From UBA1081 sp045535305 (GTDB lineage Bacteria; Bacillota; Clostridia; Oscillospirales; Acutalibacteraceae): a stretch of 64,000 nt of DNA. Below, piece by piece: positions 27,712 to 36,208 of this stretch (position 1 is the first letter of the stretch; every line of letters starts with the position of its first letter). The translations under genes were made by a program, and so were the position numbers. The notes under the pieces were generated by a model. That model ran no database searches and was not told where the DNA came from. It worked only from the letters and a program-made list of their open reading frames with translations. The DNA is taken from assembly GCA_045535305.1 (NCBI GenBank), contig JAZSLJ010000073.1, positions 194,096 through 258,095 of the forward strand, given 5' to 3'.

Positions 27712-28563
27712 TCAGGATTGTCTGTTAAGAAGGCTTATTGTAAATTCATAAAGATTAGATGTGTCGGCATTTAATTTTTCAAGAGCAGATAAAGCATTGT
27801 TAGTAAATTCCGATGCTAATTCTTTTGCTTTTTCAATTCCTAAGAGTGATACGTATGTGGATTTACCTGATACAATATCGCTGTTACTCTCCCCTTCAAG
27901 AAAATCAAGAATATCGTCAATTATCTGGAATGCAAGACCGAGATTTTCTGCATAAGTAATTGCAATAGGGATATTATCATATCTCTCAGCGGCAATACAA
28001 CCCAATACGCACGCAGATTTTATAAGTGCGGCTGTTTTAAGTTTATCCATAACGAATAATTCATCAATGGTCAACTCTCTGTTTTCGCCATCAAGGTCAA
28101 TAATCTGCCCGCCTATCATACCGTTTACACCTGCATAGTCTGCAAGCTCTTTTACTGCACAAGCTATGGACTGTGGTTTTAACGGTGCATTTGCAATACA
28201 TGAGAATGCGTGTGTTAAAAGAGCATCTCCGGCAAGAAGAGCTGTTGATTCACCGAATTTTATATGTGAAGAGGGTTTTCCCCTTCGCATATCATCATTA
28301 TCCATACACGGTAAATCATCGTGAATCAATGAATATGTATGAATAAATTCAACTGCGGCGGCAAAAGGAATAGCTTCTGTAGGATTAATACCGCAAATTC
28401 TTGCAAATTCCATTGTCAGTACAGGACGTACACGTTTACCACCCGATTCAAGGGAATATTTCATTGCAGTTTCGATTATTGAATATAATTTGTCTGTTTT
28501 AGGCACAAAATCCATTACAGAATTTTCAAATGCCTGTCTGTGTTGTTCCATTATATTGTTCAT
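27712..28563 (-). CDS. ispA: Polyprenyl (farnesyl/geranyl) diphosphate synthase
   Basis: It condenses IPP with allylic diphosphates to C15 (or C10) products. The 283-residue all-helical protein shows SGGKRVRPVL, the first aspartate-rich motif HDDLPCMDNDDMRRGKPS, the GQIIDLD segment, and the second motif FQIIDDILDFLEGE. The two residues before the first motif (Y-S-L-I-H) are small or aliphatic, compatible with a C15 product. Start ATG 28563 has AAGG upstream; an inner ATG four codons later is possible. It follows xseB and precedes dxs. Confidence 0.93.
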   Translation of the reverse strand: MNNIMEQHRQAFENSVMDFVPKTDKLYSIIETAMKYSLESGGKRVRPVLTMEFARICGINPTEAIPFAAAVEFIHTYSLIHDDLPCMDNDDMRRGKPSSHIKFGESTALLAGDALLTHAFSCIANAPLKPQSIACAVKELADYAGVNGMIGGQIIDLDGENRELTIDELFVMDKLKTAALIKSACVLGCIAAERYDNIPIAITYAENLGLAFQIIDDILDFLEGESNSDIVSGKSTYVSLLGIEKAKELASEFTNNALSALEKLNADTSNLYEFTISLLNRQS

Positions 28564-28573
28564 AGTAATTACC

Positions 28574-28759
28574 TTATTTCGCGGATAATTCAGTTATTTT
28601 AGCTTTTGCATTATCAAGCATTGCAGTGCAATAGCCCGAGAGCTTTGTTGCTTCGTTATAAAGCTCAACTGTTTCTTCAAGGGGTAAATCCCCTTTTTCA
28701 AGTTTAGCTATTAATTTTTCAAGCTTTTTGATTGTCTGTTCATATGTCATATTTTCCAT
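28574..28759 (-). CDS. xseB: Exodeoxyribonuclease VII small subunit
   Basis: A 61-residue helical protein with the family pattern MTYEQTIKKLEKLIAKLEKGDLPLEETVELYNEATKLSGYC. It binds XseA in the nuclease that degrades single-stranded DNA. Its ATG immediately follows the xseA stop (TAA-ATG), and the ribosome binding site lies in the xseA tail. Confidence 0.95.
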   Translation of the reverse strand: MENMTYEQTIKKLEKLIAKLEKGDLPLEETVELYNEATKLSGYCTAMLDNAKAKITELSAK

Positions 28760-29974
28760 TTATTGTTCCTCCGTAATAGTCTGAGTAACGTTACAGATTG
28801 CTTCACCGTCTGCAAATTTAAGGCTTAACTGCTGTCCGACGGAAACGGTTGATATAGATGCTACTCTTTTGCCGTTTGAATGGACTGTGATATATCCCTT
28901 TTTCAGCAAATCAATCGGACTTAATACTTTTAGTTTTTCGCTCAATATTGCAAGTTGTGAAGTTTTATTTTCCATTGTAAACTTCATGGCTGAAATCAAT
29001 CTTAAATTAAGTGCAGATAATTCAGCTGTTTGTTTTTCAAATTTCTTTATAGGATCAAGAGCAGAAAGTTTAAGATTAAAATTCAACAGCTGAGTATCCC
29101 GTTTTTCTATATAAGCTGAAATTGCACTGTCAAGCCTGTATATCATTCCGTCATTTATCTGATAAAGTTCTTCAATATCCGGAACGGAAAGCTCTGCCGC
29201 CGCTGACGGTGTGGGCGCTCTTAAGTCTGCGGCAAAATCACATAGAGTAAAATCTGTTTCGTGCCCTATTCCTGTGATAATCGGGATATCGGAGTTTGCT
29301 ACTGTACGGACAAGCATTTCGTCATTATAGCCCCATAAATCTTCTATAGATCCGCCGCCTCGGCAAAGAATAATGACATCTGCCGCTTTTTTATTGTTGA
29401 TAAGGTTAATCATAGCTGTATTTTCCGCAGCACAGTTAGTTCCTTGTGCGGCAACAGGGCATAAAACAATCTCTGCAAGCGGATAACGGCGTGAAAGTAC
29501 GTTTATAACATCCTGCACGGCTGCTCCGACAGGCGAAGTAACAACGGCTATTTTTTCAGGAAAAGACGGAATTGGTTTTTTTAATTCTTCATTAAAAATG
29601 CCTTCGTCTGTAAGTTTATTCTTTAACTGCTCAAATGCAAGCATTAAAGCACCTGCACCCTCAGGCTCCATTGAATCAACATATATCTGATAGACGCCGT
29701 CGCGCTCAAAAACCGAAACTCTGCCTGTTACATAGACACGCATACCGTTTTCGGGCTTGAATTTTAATAATTGCGCGCTTCTGGCAAACATAACAGCTTT
29801 TATTGCAGATTGCGAATCTTTTAAAGAAAAATAACAATGTCCTGTTTTATAATGATTTACAAAATTTGAAATTTCACCGACAAGCAGTACTTTATTAAGT
29901 CTTTCATCGCCTTCAAATTTCATTTTTATATACATATTAAGCTGTGAAACGGTCAAAGCTTTTGATGTAATCAT
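28760..29974 (-). CDS. xseA: Exodeoxyribonuclease VII large subunit
   Basis: A 404-residue catalytic subunit. It has an N-terminal OB fold (LTVSQLNMYIKMKFEGDERLNKVLLVGEISNF...HCYFSLKD), a catalytic core with VVTSPVGAAVQDVINVLSRRYPLAEIVLCP, ILCRGGGSIEDLWGYNDE and IGHETDFTLCDFAADLRAPTPSAAAEL, then a long helical region. The ATG overlaps the stop of the upstream Kae1-like gene (ATGA). Confidence 0.95.
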   Translation of the reverse strand: MITSKALTVSQLNMYIKMKFEGDERLNKVLLVGEISNFVNHYKTGHCYFSLKDSQSAIKAVMFARSAQLLKFKPENGMRVYVTGRVSVFERDGVYQIYVDSMEPEGAGALMLAFEQLKNKLTDEGIFNEELKKPIPSFPEKIAVVTSPVGAAVQDVINVLSRRYPLAEIVLCPVAAQGTNCAAENTAMINLINNKKAADVIILCRGGGSIEDLWGYNDEMLVRTVANSDIPIITGIGHETDFTLCDFAADLRAPTPSAAAELSVPDIEELYQINDGMIYRLDSAISAYIEKRDTQLLNFNLKLSALDPIKKFEKQTAELSALNLRLISAMKFTMENKTSQLAILSEKLKVLSPIDLLKKGYITVHSNGKRVASISTVSVGQQLSLKFADGEAICNVTQTITEEQ

Positions 29975-30903
29975 TTTCTCATCTCCTTGAGATAAGTGAG
30001 ATATGCGATTCCTGCGGCATTATCTGATGAGTAGTAAGGCTCTGCAAAATGTCCGCCGAATTTTTTTGACAGAGTTTCGTTGATTATTGTATTAGACATA
30101 ACTCCGCCTGCATAAATAACCGGAACATTACCGATTTTGTTGAGTGCATACTCTGTCATTTTTTCTATTGCGGTACATACATAGCTTATGCAGTATTTTG
30201 CTATATCTTCTTTTGTTTCGCCATTATCAATCATTTGTCTGCATTTGTTTTCCAATCCTGAAAAGCTTGCAGATCCATCACGCATAAATGGCTTTATTTT
30301 GTATGTTTTTTCACTCTGTAATGAAAGACTGTCAAGCTCGGGTCCTGCAGGAAAAGATAACCCTAACATAACACCTGCACGGTCAACAGCTTGTCCTGCT
30401 TTCAGGTCTAATGACGATGCAATCATCTCAATGCTAAATATGTTGTCTGAATCAGGTTGAACAAGTAAAACATCTGTTGTGCCGCCTGAAACGTGAAAAG
30501 CAATAAATTTTTCGTTTACGAGATGTGTTTGTTTTGCAGACCACAATGCCGCTGCGATATGTCCCGCCTGATGTGAAAATGAATATTTTTTTGTATTAAG
30601 AGTTGCCGATATAACATCTGCATACCCTTCACCTACCGAGAAACAAGGCATATAAGAACCATCAACATCTCTCGGTGCATAGGAATACCCTACAGCTGAA
30701 ATCGAATCTGCATATTTATTACACAGTTCCGATAAAAGCGGCGATAAATTTTTTGTATGATGAAAAACAGCATCGGACTGCCTGAGACCGAGTTGACCGT
30801 CTGCAACAGGTAAGAGCTGTTTTTTTGAGTAAAACATATCATTTTGTTCGTCGTAAACCGCGCAAGATGATGTGTAATTACTTGTATCAATGCCAAGATA
30901 CAT
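29971..30903 (-). CDS. Second TsaD/Kae1-like ASKHA protein (divergent paralogue)
   Basis: A 310-residue member of the glycoprotease (Peptidase M22/Kae1) superfamily, clearly distinct from the true TsaD at 6591-7607. The fold marks remain: GIDTSNYTSSCAVYDE at the N-terminus, an HxxxH metal pair in HQAGHIAAALW, the phosphate loop FHVSGGTTDVLLV, AGVMLGLSFPAGPELD, SFSGLENKC and VIYAGGVMSNTIINETL. The usual DDAAGECLDKAAR block is altered to LKAGQAVDRAG, and the protein is shorter. Metal and ATP binding are therefore likely; t6A synthesis is doubtful because a canonical TsaD is present. It is coupled to xseA (ATGA) and follows nusB by 2 bp. Confidence 0.8.
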   Translation of the reverse strand: MYLGIDTSNYTSSCAVYDEQNDMFYSKKQLLPVADGQLGLRQSDAVFHHTKNLSPLLSELCNKYADSISAVGYSYAPRDVDGSYMPCFSVGEGYADVISATLNTKKYSFSHQAGHIAAALWSAKQTHLVNEKFIAFHVSGGTTDVLLVQPDSDNIFSIEMIASSLDLKAGQAVDRAGVMLGLSFPAGPELDSLSLQSEKTYKIKPFMRDGSASFSGLENKCRQMIDNGETKEDIAKYCISYVCTAIEKMTEYALNKIGNVPVIYAGGVMSNTIINETLSKKFGGHFAEPYYSSDNAAGIAYLTYLKEMRK

Positions 30904-30905
30904 AA

Positions 30906-31322
30906 TTAAGCCTCTGCCTCAGCTTTTAACTTTTTTGAAACTGTTGATAAAAGTCCGTTTATAAAGCGTGCATCATTTTCGGGTGCATATTTTTTTGCAA
31001 GCTCAACCGCTTCATTGATAGAAACTGAAACGGGAACATCGTCAAACTTTGTCATTTCGCAGATTGCCATACGAAGTATAGCAATAGCTACCTTTGAAAT
31101 TCTGCTGAGTCTCCAACCGGGTCTGAGATTTTCTGTGATGATATTATCAAGTGATTCAATATCGGCAAAAACTGCTTCACACAATTTTTTTGCAAATTTA
31201 TCAATTTCAAAGAAATCAGCATCTTTTGCGGCAGCTGCAATATCATCAACTGATGCTTCCATGTTAAATTCTTTTTCAAATACGATTATAAATGCCTGTT
31301 CTCTTGCTTCGCTTCTTTTCAT
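30906..31322 (-). CDS. nusB: Transcription antitermination protein NusB
   Basis: A 138-residue helical protein that with NusE/S10 binds boxA in rRNA operons. The family pattern is seen in KRSEAREQAFIIVFEKEF, ITENLRPGWRLSRISKVAIAILRMAICEM and VSINEAVELAKKYAPENDARFINGLL. GGAGG precedes the ATG. It is the first gene of the long leftward cluster that runs to tyrS, 95 bp downstream of spoIIIAH. A hairpin (31350-31371) lies in the gap but has no U-run in this direction. Confidence 0.95.
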   Translation of the reverse strand: MKRSEAREQAFIIVFEKEFNMEASVDDIAAAAKDADFFEIDKFAKKLCEAVFADIESLDNIITENLRPGWRLSRISKVAIAILRMAICEMTKFDDVPVSVSINEAVELAKKYAPENDARFINGLLSTVSKKLKAEAEA

Positions 31323-31417
31323 GATTTTAACCTCCGCATAACGCCAATCAGCCCCCGGAAAACCGAAGGCTTTATATTTTAATACAATTATATCACAAAA
31401 TAAAAATTATACAACCA

Positions 31418-31966
31418 TTATTTTGCTGCAATTATTGAAATTTTTTCCTGAGATACGTCAGTGTTGTTTATAACAATTTCCTTTATCTGTAAAATTGTAT
31501 CTTCGGAAACGGCATTTTTATCTATAATAACTTCTACACCGTTGTCAGAAATTACTGCAACACAGTTACTTCCTGTTTTTGCTTCAATAAGATTTTCTAT
31601 GTTAGATTGTTCCATTTTTCTTTGTGTCATAAGTGCAATAGTGTCAGATGCATTTTTAACAGATGATTCATCTGCTTCACTGCTGTTTACAATTTCTTTA
31701 AGCGTTGCTACTGCTTCATCAAATGTATTATCTCTTGAAAGTTTTGCTGAAGCAAAATATTCATCACTTACATCTGTTCCGTTAACATAAATTGCATCGC
31801 CCAAATTCTGCGAATTCACATTGTCTGAATCAATATCAGACTCTCCCATTACCTGATCTATACTTGTATCAGGGACTGTGAGGTACCAGTTTGCAAGCAC
31901 TGCAATACCTAAAACAAGAACAAGTGAAGCCAGAATTGCGTGCTTTTTTCGTGTTGTAATTTTCAT
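31418..31966 (-). CDS. spoIIIAH: Stage III sporulation protein AH
   Basis: The 182-residue mother-cell component of the SpoIIIA-SpoIIQ channel across the two membranes around the forespore. One N-terminal membrane helix (HAILASLVLVLGIAVLANWYLT) is followed by an extended linker and a C-terminal YscJ/FliF-like ring-building domain (KMEQSNIENLIEAKTGSNCVAVISDNGVEVIIDK). It is last in the eight-gene spoIIIA operon. Confidence 0.9.
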   Translation of the reverse strand: MKITTRKKHAILASLVLVLGIAVLANWYLTVPDTSIDQVMGESDIDSDNVNSQNLGDAIYVNGTDVSDEYFASAKLSRDNTFDEAVATLKEIVNSSEADESSVKNASDTIALMTQRKMEQSNIENLIEAKTGSNCVAVISDNGVEVIIDKNAVSEDTILQIKEIVINNTDVSQEKISIIAAK

Positions 31967-31985
31967 TATAATTTCTCCCTGTTTA

Positions 31986-32522
31986 TCATTTTGAGGACCT
32001 TGCCCCTACATAAACTCTGTCAGAACCAATTCCGAAAAGGCTCGTTACAAGTTGTGTGATTTCAGCTCTTATTACAGCACTTCCCCCTCCTTCGCAGACA
32101 ACGGCAACACCTAACACATCAGGACTTTTTATGCTTACAACAAGTCCCGCGTCGCCATCACCTGAGTCATAAATAACAATTTCATTTTCTGTTGATGATG
32201 AGTCGGTATCATTTTTTGATTTGTCGTTTTTAGCATAAATATATTCACCCGCAGATGAAACGCTGACAATTACATTGACTTTTCCCACTCCGCTTATTTG
32301 TGAAATGGTGTTTATCAGCTTTTCTTCAAGATTTGCTTCAATCTCCTCAATGGTCAGAATTGCCGTTGATTCACTGTTAGCTTTGTCCTCATTAGTATTT
32401 ATGCTGTCATCTGTAAAAAAATTACTTAATACTAGTAAAAAAAATCCCAATATACCTACAAAAACTATAATAATTGATTTTTTGTCATTTTTTAAATTAT
32501 TCAGTATTTCGCTGATTTTCAT
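31986..32522 (-). CDS. spoIIIAG: Stage III sporulation protein AG
   Basis: A 178-residue channel ring protein with one membrane helix near residues 18-35 (IIIVFVGILGFFLLVLSNFF). The C-terminal domain (EEKLINTISQISGVGKVNVIVSVSSAGEYIYA...GVAVVCEGGGSAVIRAEITQLVTSLFGIGSDRVYV) matches the SpoIIIAG fold. Its ATG lies 26 bp inside the end of spoIIIAF, with GGAGG within that gene. Confidence 0.92.
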   Translation of the reverse strand: MKISEILNNLKNDKKSIIIVFVGILGFFLLVLSNFFTDDSINTNEDKANSESTAILTIEEIEANLEEKLINTISQISGVGKVNVIVSVSSAGEYIYAKNDKSKNDTDSSSTENEIVIYDSGDGDAGLVVSIKSPDVLGVAVVCEGGGSAVIRAEITQLVTSLFGIGSDRVYVGARSSK

Positions 32523-32979
32523 CTGATGTTTTTACCTCCGGTATTACACCTGTTACAGAGCCGACTGTTGATTTTATTTTTTCAGTATTTTCCTTATCTG
32601 CTGATGAAATTGTAATAACAACAGTTGCTAACTGATATGTGTTGTTGCTGATATTCCATACTGTATCAATTGAATAATCATTTGTGCATATTAAATCAAG
32701 GCTGTCTTTTAAGGATTTTTCAATTTCACTTTCAGCCATAGATTCAACATAGGAATTTATATCATTATCGTAAGATAAAATAATATCATCACTGTAATCA
32801 ATATATATTTCGGACAGAATATCACTTTTAAAAATACTGATAAGTGATATAAGCAGTAAAAGTGAGATTGAAATTTCAGCACTCTTTTTAACTGTCCCCT
32901 TAGGAATCAGAAAATTCAGTACGCCTGTTGTAATACATATAATGCAAATTGTAACAGCCCATTGTTTTATATTGTCCAT
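32497..32979 (-). CDS. spoIIIAF: Stage III sporulation protein AF
   Basis: A 160-residue protein with two N-terminal membrane helices (WAVTICIICITTGVLNFLIP and ISISLLLLISLISIF) and a soluble C-terminal domain, the usual SpoIIIAF layout. The tail is acidic and overlaps the start of spoIIIAG by 26 bp. It starts 4 bp after spoIIIAE. Confidence 0.88.
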   Translation of the reverse strand: MDNIKQWAVTICIICITTGVLNFLIPKGTVKKSAEISISLLLLISLISIFKSDILSEIYIDYSDDIILSYDNDINSYVESMAESEIEKSLKDSLDLICTNDYSIDTVWNISNNTYQLATVVITISSADKENTEKIKSTVGSVTGVIPEVKTSDENQRNTE

Positions 32980-32983
32980 TAAT

Positions 32984-34090
32984 TTATTTGCTCCCCATCA
33001 GAATTACCATGCCTGTTGACACAATGAAAATATAAGCACAAAACAGTATGACTGATTGTAATGTTGAAACAACAAATTTTAATGAATTCAATACATTTTC
33101 GGCCTTTGTGTGTGAAAAAAGACCGCAGATGTATGACGCTAAAGACAATGCCAATAACCACAGTATCAGTTCGCATACGACAGGCAGAATTGTAACCGTA
33201 ATTATAATTATTCCTACTACGCCGACGGTGCTTTTCATAAGTGAGATTGCGGCAATAACAGATGACAGCCCCTCACTCAATGCGCCGCCCACAACCGGTA
33301 CGGATGAGCCTAATAAAAATTGCACTCCTTTTACAGATACTTTGTCCGCACCTGATGAAAGAAGATTTTTTATCCCCGCAATTCCCGCAAAAATTGCCGA
33401 ACAAAACCCCAGAAGCATATTAAAACATTTTTTTATTGCCGAAAGTATATTTTCACCTTTTGCATTTGGGGCAAAAGATAAACAAACCGAAAATACTGCA
33501 AACATCATCAGTACAGGTGTTAAAAAATCCGAACATATTGCCGTAATAATTTCTGCCGCGTAAACGGTAATTGCGTTATAACTTACTGCAAGACCCGGAG
33601 AGCCGGAAAATGCTGCTATTGCGGCAATAATCGGCACAAGTGTTTTCATTAATATGCTGACAGATTCCAATGCTGTTGATGATTTTGCTATACAATTCAT
33701 TAAATCAGAAAAAATCAGCAGGGAAATATAAATTATTGTAATAGATTCAAACAATAATTTTATGTTATCGTTTGTTATGTAACAACAGCATACGGAAAAC
33801 AGAAATATTATTCCTGTTAATCTGATAAGGGTTTTTATCGGCTCTGCGAGAGAGCCTTTGAATATTCCGAGCAGCAGGTCTGTAATGTCTTTAAAACTGA
33901 TTCTGCTTAGTTCTTCTGCGGTAAATTCATTTAAACCAAGTTTTTCAAGTAATGATTTTGTTTCTTCGTTTGTTTCGTCAAGAATTTCGTCTATTGACTG
34001 TGAATAATAATCATTTTCTTCTGCAAAGATTGTTATGTTCAATGCGAATATCAAAAAAATGAAAATTATAAGTGTTAATATTTTTTTCAT
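32984..34090 (-). CDS. spoIIIAE: Stage III sporulation protein AE
   Basis: A 368-residue polytopic membrane protein of the SpoIIIA feeding-tube/secretion complex. An N-terminal signal (KKILTLIIFIFLIFALNITIFAEE) is followed by a soluble helical segment (ETKSLLEKLGLNEFTAEELSRISFKDITDLLLG) and about seven hydrophobic helices containing GVQFLLGSSVPVVGGALSEGLSS, a conserved family stretch. It overlaps spoIIIAD by four bases. Confidence 0.93.
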   Translation of the reverse strand: MKKILTLIIFIFLIFALNITIFAEENDYYSQSIDEILDETNEETKSLLEKLGLNEFTAEELSRISFKDITDLLLGIFKGSLAEPIKTLIRLTGIIFLFSVCCCYITNDNIKLLFESITIIYISLLIFSDLMNCIAKSSTALESVSILMKTLVPIIAAIAAFSGSPGLAVSYNAITVYAAEIITAICSDFLTPVLMMFAVFSVCLSFAPNAKGENILSAIKKCFNMLLGFCSAIFAGIAGIKNLLSSGADKVSVKGVQFLLGSSVPVVGGALSEGLSSVIAAISLMKSTVGVVGIIIITVTILPVVCELILWLLALSLASYICGLFSHTKAENVLNSLKFVVSTLQSVILFCAYIFIVSTGMVILMGSK

Positions 34091-34467
34091 TTTATCAGTC
34101 CTGTAGCAAATTCAGAAATAGCCTGTACCATCGGAATTGACAGTGCAAGTATTATTGTTTTGCCTGCAAATTCAACCTTTGAGGCAAGTGCCGATTCTCC
34201 CGAATCTTTGCAGATATCTGCGCTGAATTGCGTAATTATTGCAACACCGGATATTTTCAGTATTATCTTAAAATAGTCGCTGTCTGTACTGTCGGATAGG
34301 GAAAGATCCGAGTAAAAATCAAGTACATCGCACAAGTACGGATAAACTGTCCATAATATGAGAATTATTGATGCGATTTCAATGAGAATAGTGTATTCGG
34401 GGCAGTATTTTTTTATAAGTAAATACAATACTGCCGAAATTACTGCTATTCCCATTACTTTTGTCAT
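34087..34467 (-). CDS. spoIIIAD: Stage III sporulation protein AD
   Basis: A small membrane protein (126 aa) with about four hydrophobic helices. Family features include KYCPEYTILIEIASIILIL, YFKIILKISGVAIITQFSADICKDSGESALASKVEFAGK and a C-terminal amphipathic helix ISEFATGLI. ATGA overlaps join it to both neighbours. Confidence 0.92.
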   Translation of the reverse strand: MTKVMGIAVISAVLYLLIKKYCPEYTILIEIASIILILWTVYPYLCDVLDFYSDLSLSDSTDSDYFKIILKISGVAIITQFSADICKDSGESALASKVEFAGKTIILALSIPMVQAISEFATGLIK

Positions 34468-34658
34468 AAATCAAACACCGCTTCTATGTAGTCAAAAAGT
34501 TCTTTTAAGCCGGGAATTAAAATCATCAGAACAATAATAAGTCCTGCAAGTGTTGTTACCATTGTATATTCATCCCTGCCGGAGCGAACAAGAACCTGAT
34601 TAAGGATTGCCACAATTATACCTACTGCGGCAATTTTAAATAACATAGCTACTTCCAT
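34464..34658 (-). CDS. spoIIIAC: Stage III sporulation protein AC
   Basis: A 64-residue protein of two membrane helices (FKIAAVGIIVAILNQVLVRSGRDEY and MVTTLAGLIIVLMILIPGLKELFDYIEAVF). This is exactly the conserved SpoIIIAC pattern and length. Confidence 0.93.
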   Translation of the reverse strand: MEVAMLFKIAAVGIIVAILNQVLVRSGRDEYTMVTTLAGLIIVLMILIPGLKELFDYIEAVFDL

Positions 34659-34670
34659 TATTCATCTCCG

Positions 34671-35156
34671 TTAAATAAAAATAAGTATTATCAGCAAACT
34701 GAAAGAAACTGTTGTAACTGTGGATAATTTAATTTTCTTGTCTTTTTCTTTCAACAGTTGATTTTTTATTTCTATAAGTTCTGTTATGGATTTATTGCAT
34801 TGTTCTTCAAGTTTTTCCATTGAAGAAGAACATATATCAGACATAAAAGCAATAATATATTTCTTTTCATCTGCTGTAAGTGTTATATCTGAACTATTAA
34901 CTGCTTCGTGCCATGCTGATATTGGTTCAGCACCGTTATCGCAGTAATTTATGTATTTTTTACCGATGTCGATTTGCTGATTTTGCCTTATAATGTCCGT
35001 AACAGAATCCGAATAGTGCATAGCGCTGTTTTTTATAAATTCAAGATATCGTATAATTTCTTCAATGTATTTATAATGCAATATCTCTTTTTTCACATTC
35101 AGAAAAACTATTGTAAAACAAGCTGACAGTATCAGAATTATTCCTACCGCTTTCAT
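34671..35156 (-). CDS. spoIIIAB: Stage III sporulation protein AB
   Basis: A 161-residue protein with N- and C-terminal membrane helices around a helical cytoplasmic domain (EEIIRYLEFIKNSAMHYSDSVTDIIRQ ... SSSMEKLEEQCNKSITELIEIK), as in GspF-like SpoIIIAB. A GGAG at 35165-35168 supports the ATG at 35156. This leaves an 86-bp overlap with the 3' end of spoIIIAA, longer than is usual in the operon. Confidence 0.9.
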   Translation of the reverse strand: MKAVGIILILSACFTIVFLNVKKEILHYKYIEEIIRYLEFIKNSAMHYSDSVTDIIRQNQQIDIGKKYINYCDNGAEPISAWHEAVNSSDITLTADEKKYIIAFMSDICSSSMEKLEEQCNKSITELIEIKNQLLKEKDKKIKLSTVTTVSFSLLIILIFI

Positions 35157-36069
35157 TGAATAACTCCTTCATTGTGTAAATTTTATCAATAGTACAGGGG
35201 CATGGTTTTTCGTTTAGAATTACAGCATAATCAAAGCAACCTGTTTTCAGTAATTTATATGATGATTCTCTTTTTAATAATTCATCTTTATTTTTTGCGT
35301 GAGTGCTTACAATAAATTTAATACCCGAATCCATGCCCTTTATTATGTTTTCACACTCGGTCAGTGTTGCAATTTCATCACATATTACTATTTCGGGTGA
35401 TAAAACACGCACAGCCTGTGTTATGCCGATATCTTTTGGATAACCGCTCAGAATGTCAAGATTTATTCCTGCTGTGTTTTCCATTTCATACCGTTCATCA
35501 ATAAGTACACATTTTTTATAACCGTATGTATATTCAGAAGATAATTTAAATGCAATACTTTTTAATATAGTTGTTTTTCCCGAGCAAGGCGGCCCTGCCA
35601 GCAATATACCTTTAAAATCGTTGCCGATTAAATTAAGCAGTAATTCCGATGAATTATTAAAATTCCTTGCTATACGAATATTTATAGATGTTATATTACT
35701 AACGGCAGAAACATTTTTATCTTTTATAACAGCCGTTCCGCAAAAACCTGCTCTGTTACCGTTGCCGAATGTTACAAAACCGTTTGCAATATCATTCTGA
35801 TGAGTATACAGGGAGTATTCGCAGATTGATAAAACCGTTTTATTTATCTCATCGTGTGTTATAACCGATGCACCATTATAGTCTATTCCGGAAACACTCA
35901 TATTTTCTCTTACAAACATAGTGCCGTATACCCCGTACAGAATTAACGGTTTGTCCTGACGCAGTCTTATTTCAAATGTTTGCTCTTTTATGTTAAAAGG
36001 AACATTTATAAGAATTTCTTTAATTCTTTTAGGTAATACATTTATTGCATTATCAAATTCTGCACTCAT
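35071..36069 (-). CDS. spoIIIAA: Stage III sporulation protein AA (secretion ATPase-like)
   Basis: The predicted energising ATPase of the SpoIIIA complex, 332 residues, related to type II/IV secretion ATPases. It shows Walker A GPPCSGKTTILKSIAFKL, CVLIDERYEMEN, Walker B-like ILSPEIVICDEIAT and a downstream sensor FIVSTHAKNKDELL. The last ~28 codons run into spoIIIAB. GGAAG precedes the ATG. Three AATTATG repeats upstream suggest a sporulation-sigma promoter. Confidence 0.94.
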   Translation of the reverse strand: MSAEFDNAINVLPKRIKEILINVPFNIKEQTFEIRLRQDKPLILYGVYGTMFVRENMSVSGIDYNGASVITHDEINKTVLSICEYSLYTHQNDIANGFVTFGNGNRAGFCGTAVIKDKNVSAVSNITSINIRIARNFNNSSELLLNLIGNDFKGILLAGPPCSGKTTILKSIAFKLSSEYTYGYKKCVLIDERYEMENTAGINLDILSGYPKDIGITQAVRVLSPEIVICDEIATLTECENIIKGMDSGIKFIVSTHAKNKDELLKRESSYKLLKTGCFDYAVILNEKPCPCTIDKIYTMKELFNESGRNNSDTVSLFYNSFSECEKRDIAL

Positions 36070-36087
36070 ATAATCACTTCCTGCTTA

Positions 36088-36137
36088 TAATTATGTGATC
36101 TTGTCCGCAATTATGTCATAAATTTTGAATAATTATG
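36088..36137 (-). promoter_or_regulatory. Candidate sigma-E-type promoter of spoIIIA (CATAATT repeats)
   Basis: On the minus strand, CATAATT occurs three times: 36137-36131, 36115-36109 and 36095-36089, at 22- and 20-bp spacings. Known sigma-E promoters have ATA-type -35 and CATA-type -10 boxes about this far apart. The upper pair would put a transcript start about 30 bp before spoIIIAA. This is inference from pattern and operon identity only. Confidence 0.4.
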
Positions 36138-36157
36138 ACCTAAATTTAAAATTTTTA

Positions 36158-36186
36158 TTGACAAAATGCGAATAAACGTATAAAAT
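36158..36186 (+). promoter_or_regulatory. Promoter of the NifU-like/mannosidase operon
   Basis: TTGACA (36158-36163), a 17-bp spacer and TAAAAT (36181-36186) lie 22 bp before the ATG. Confidence 0.7.
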
Positions 36187-36208
36187 TGTTGCTGTGAGGT
36201 GTTATTTA

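Noticed and set aside
31350..31371. Hairpin AGCCCCCGG-AAAA-CCGAAGGCT between spoIIIAH and nusB
   Set aside because: The stem needs two G-U pairs in the transcribed direction and is followed by no U-run there, so it is not listed as a terminator. The U-rich side faces a strand with no gene.
33048..33563. 171-codon plus-strand open frame opposite spoIIIAE
   Set aside because: Serine/threonine/proline-rich translation typical of the antisense of a membrane protein; spoIIIAE is clearly the real gene.
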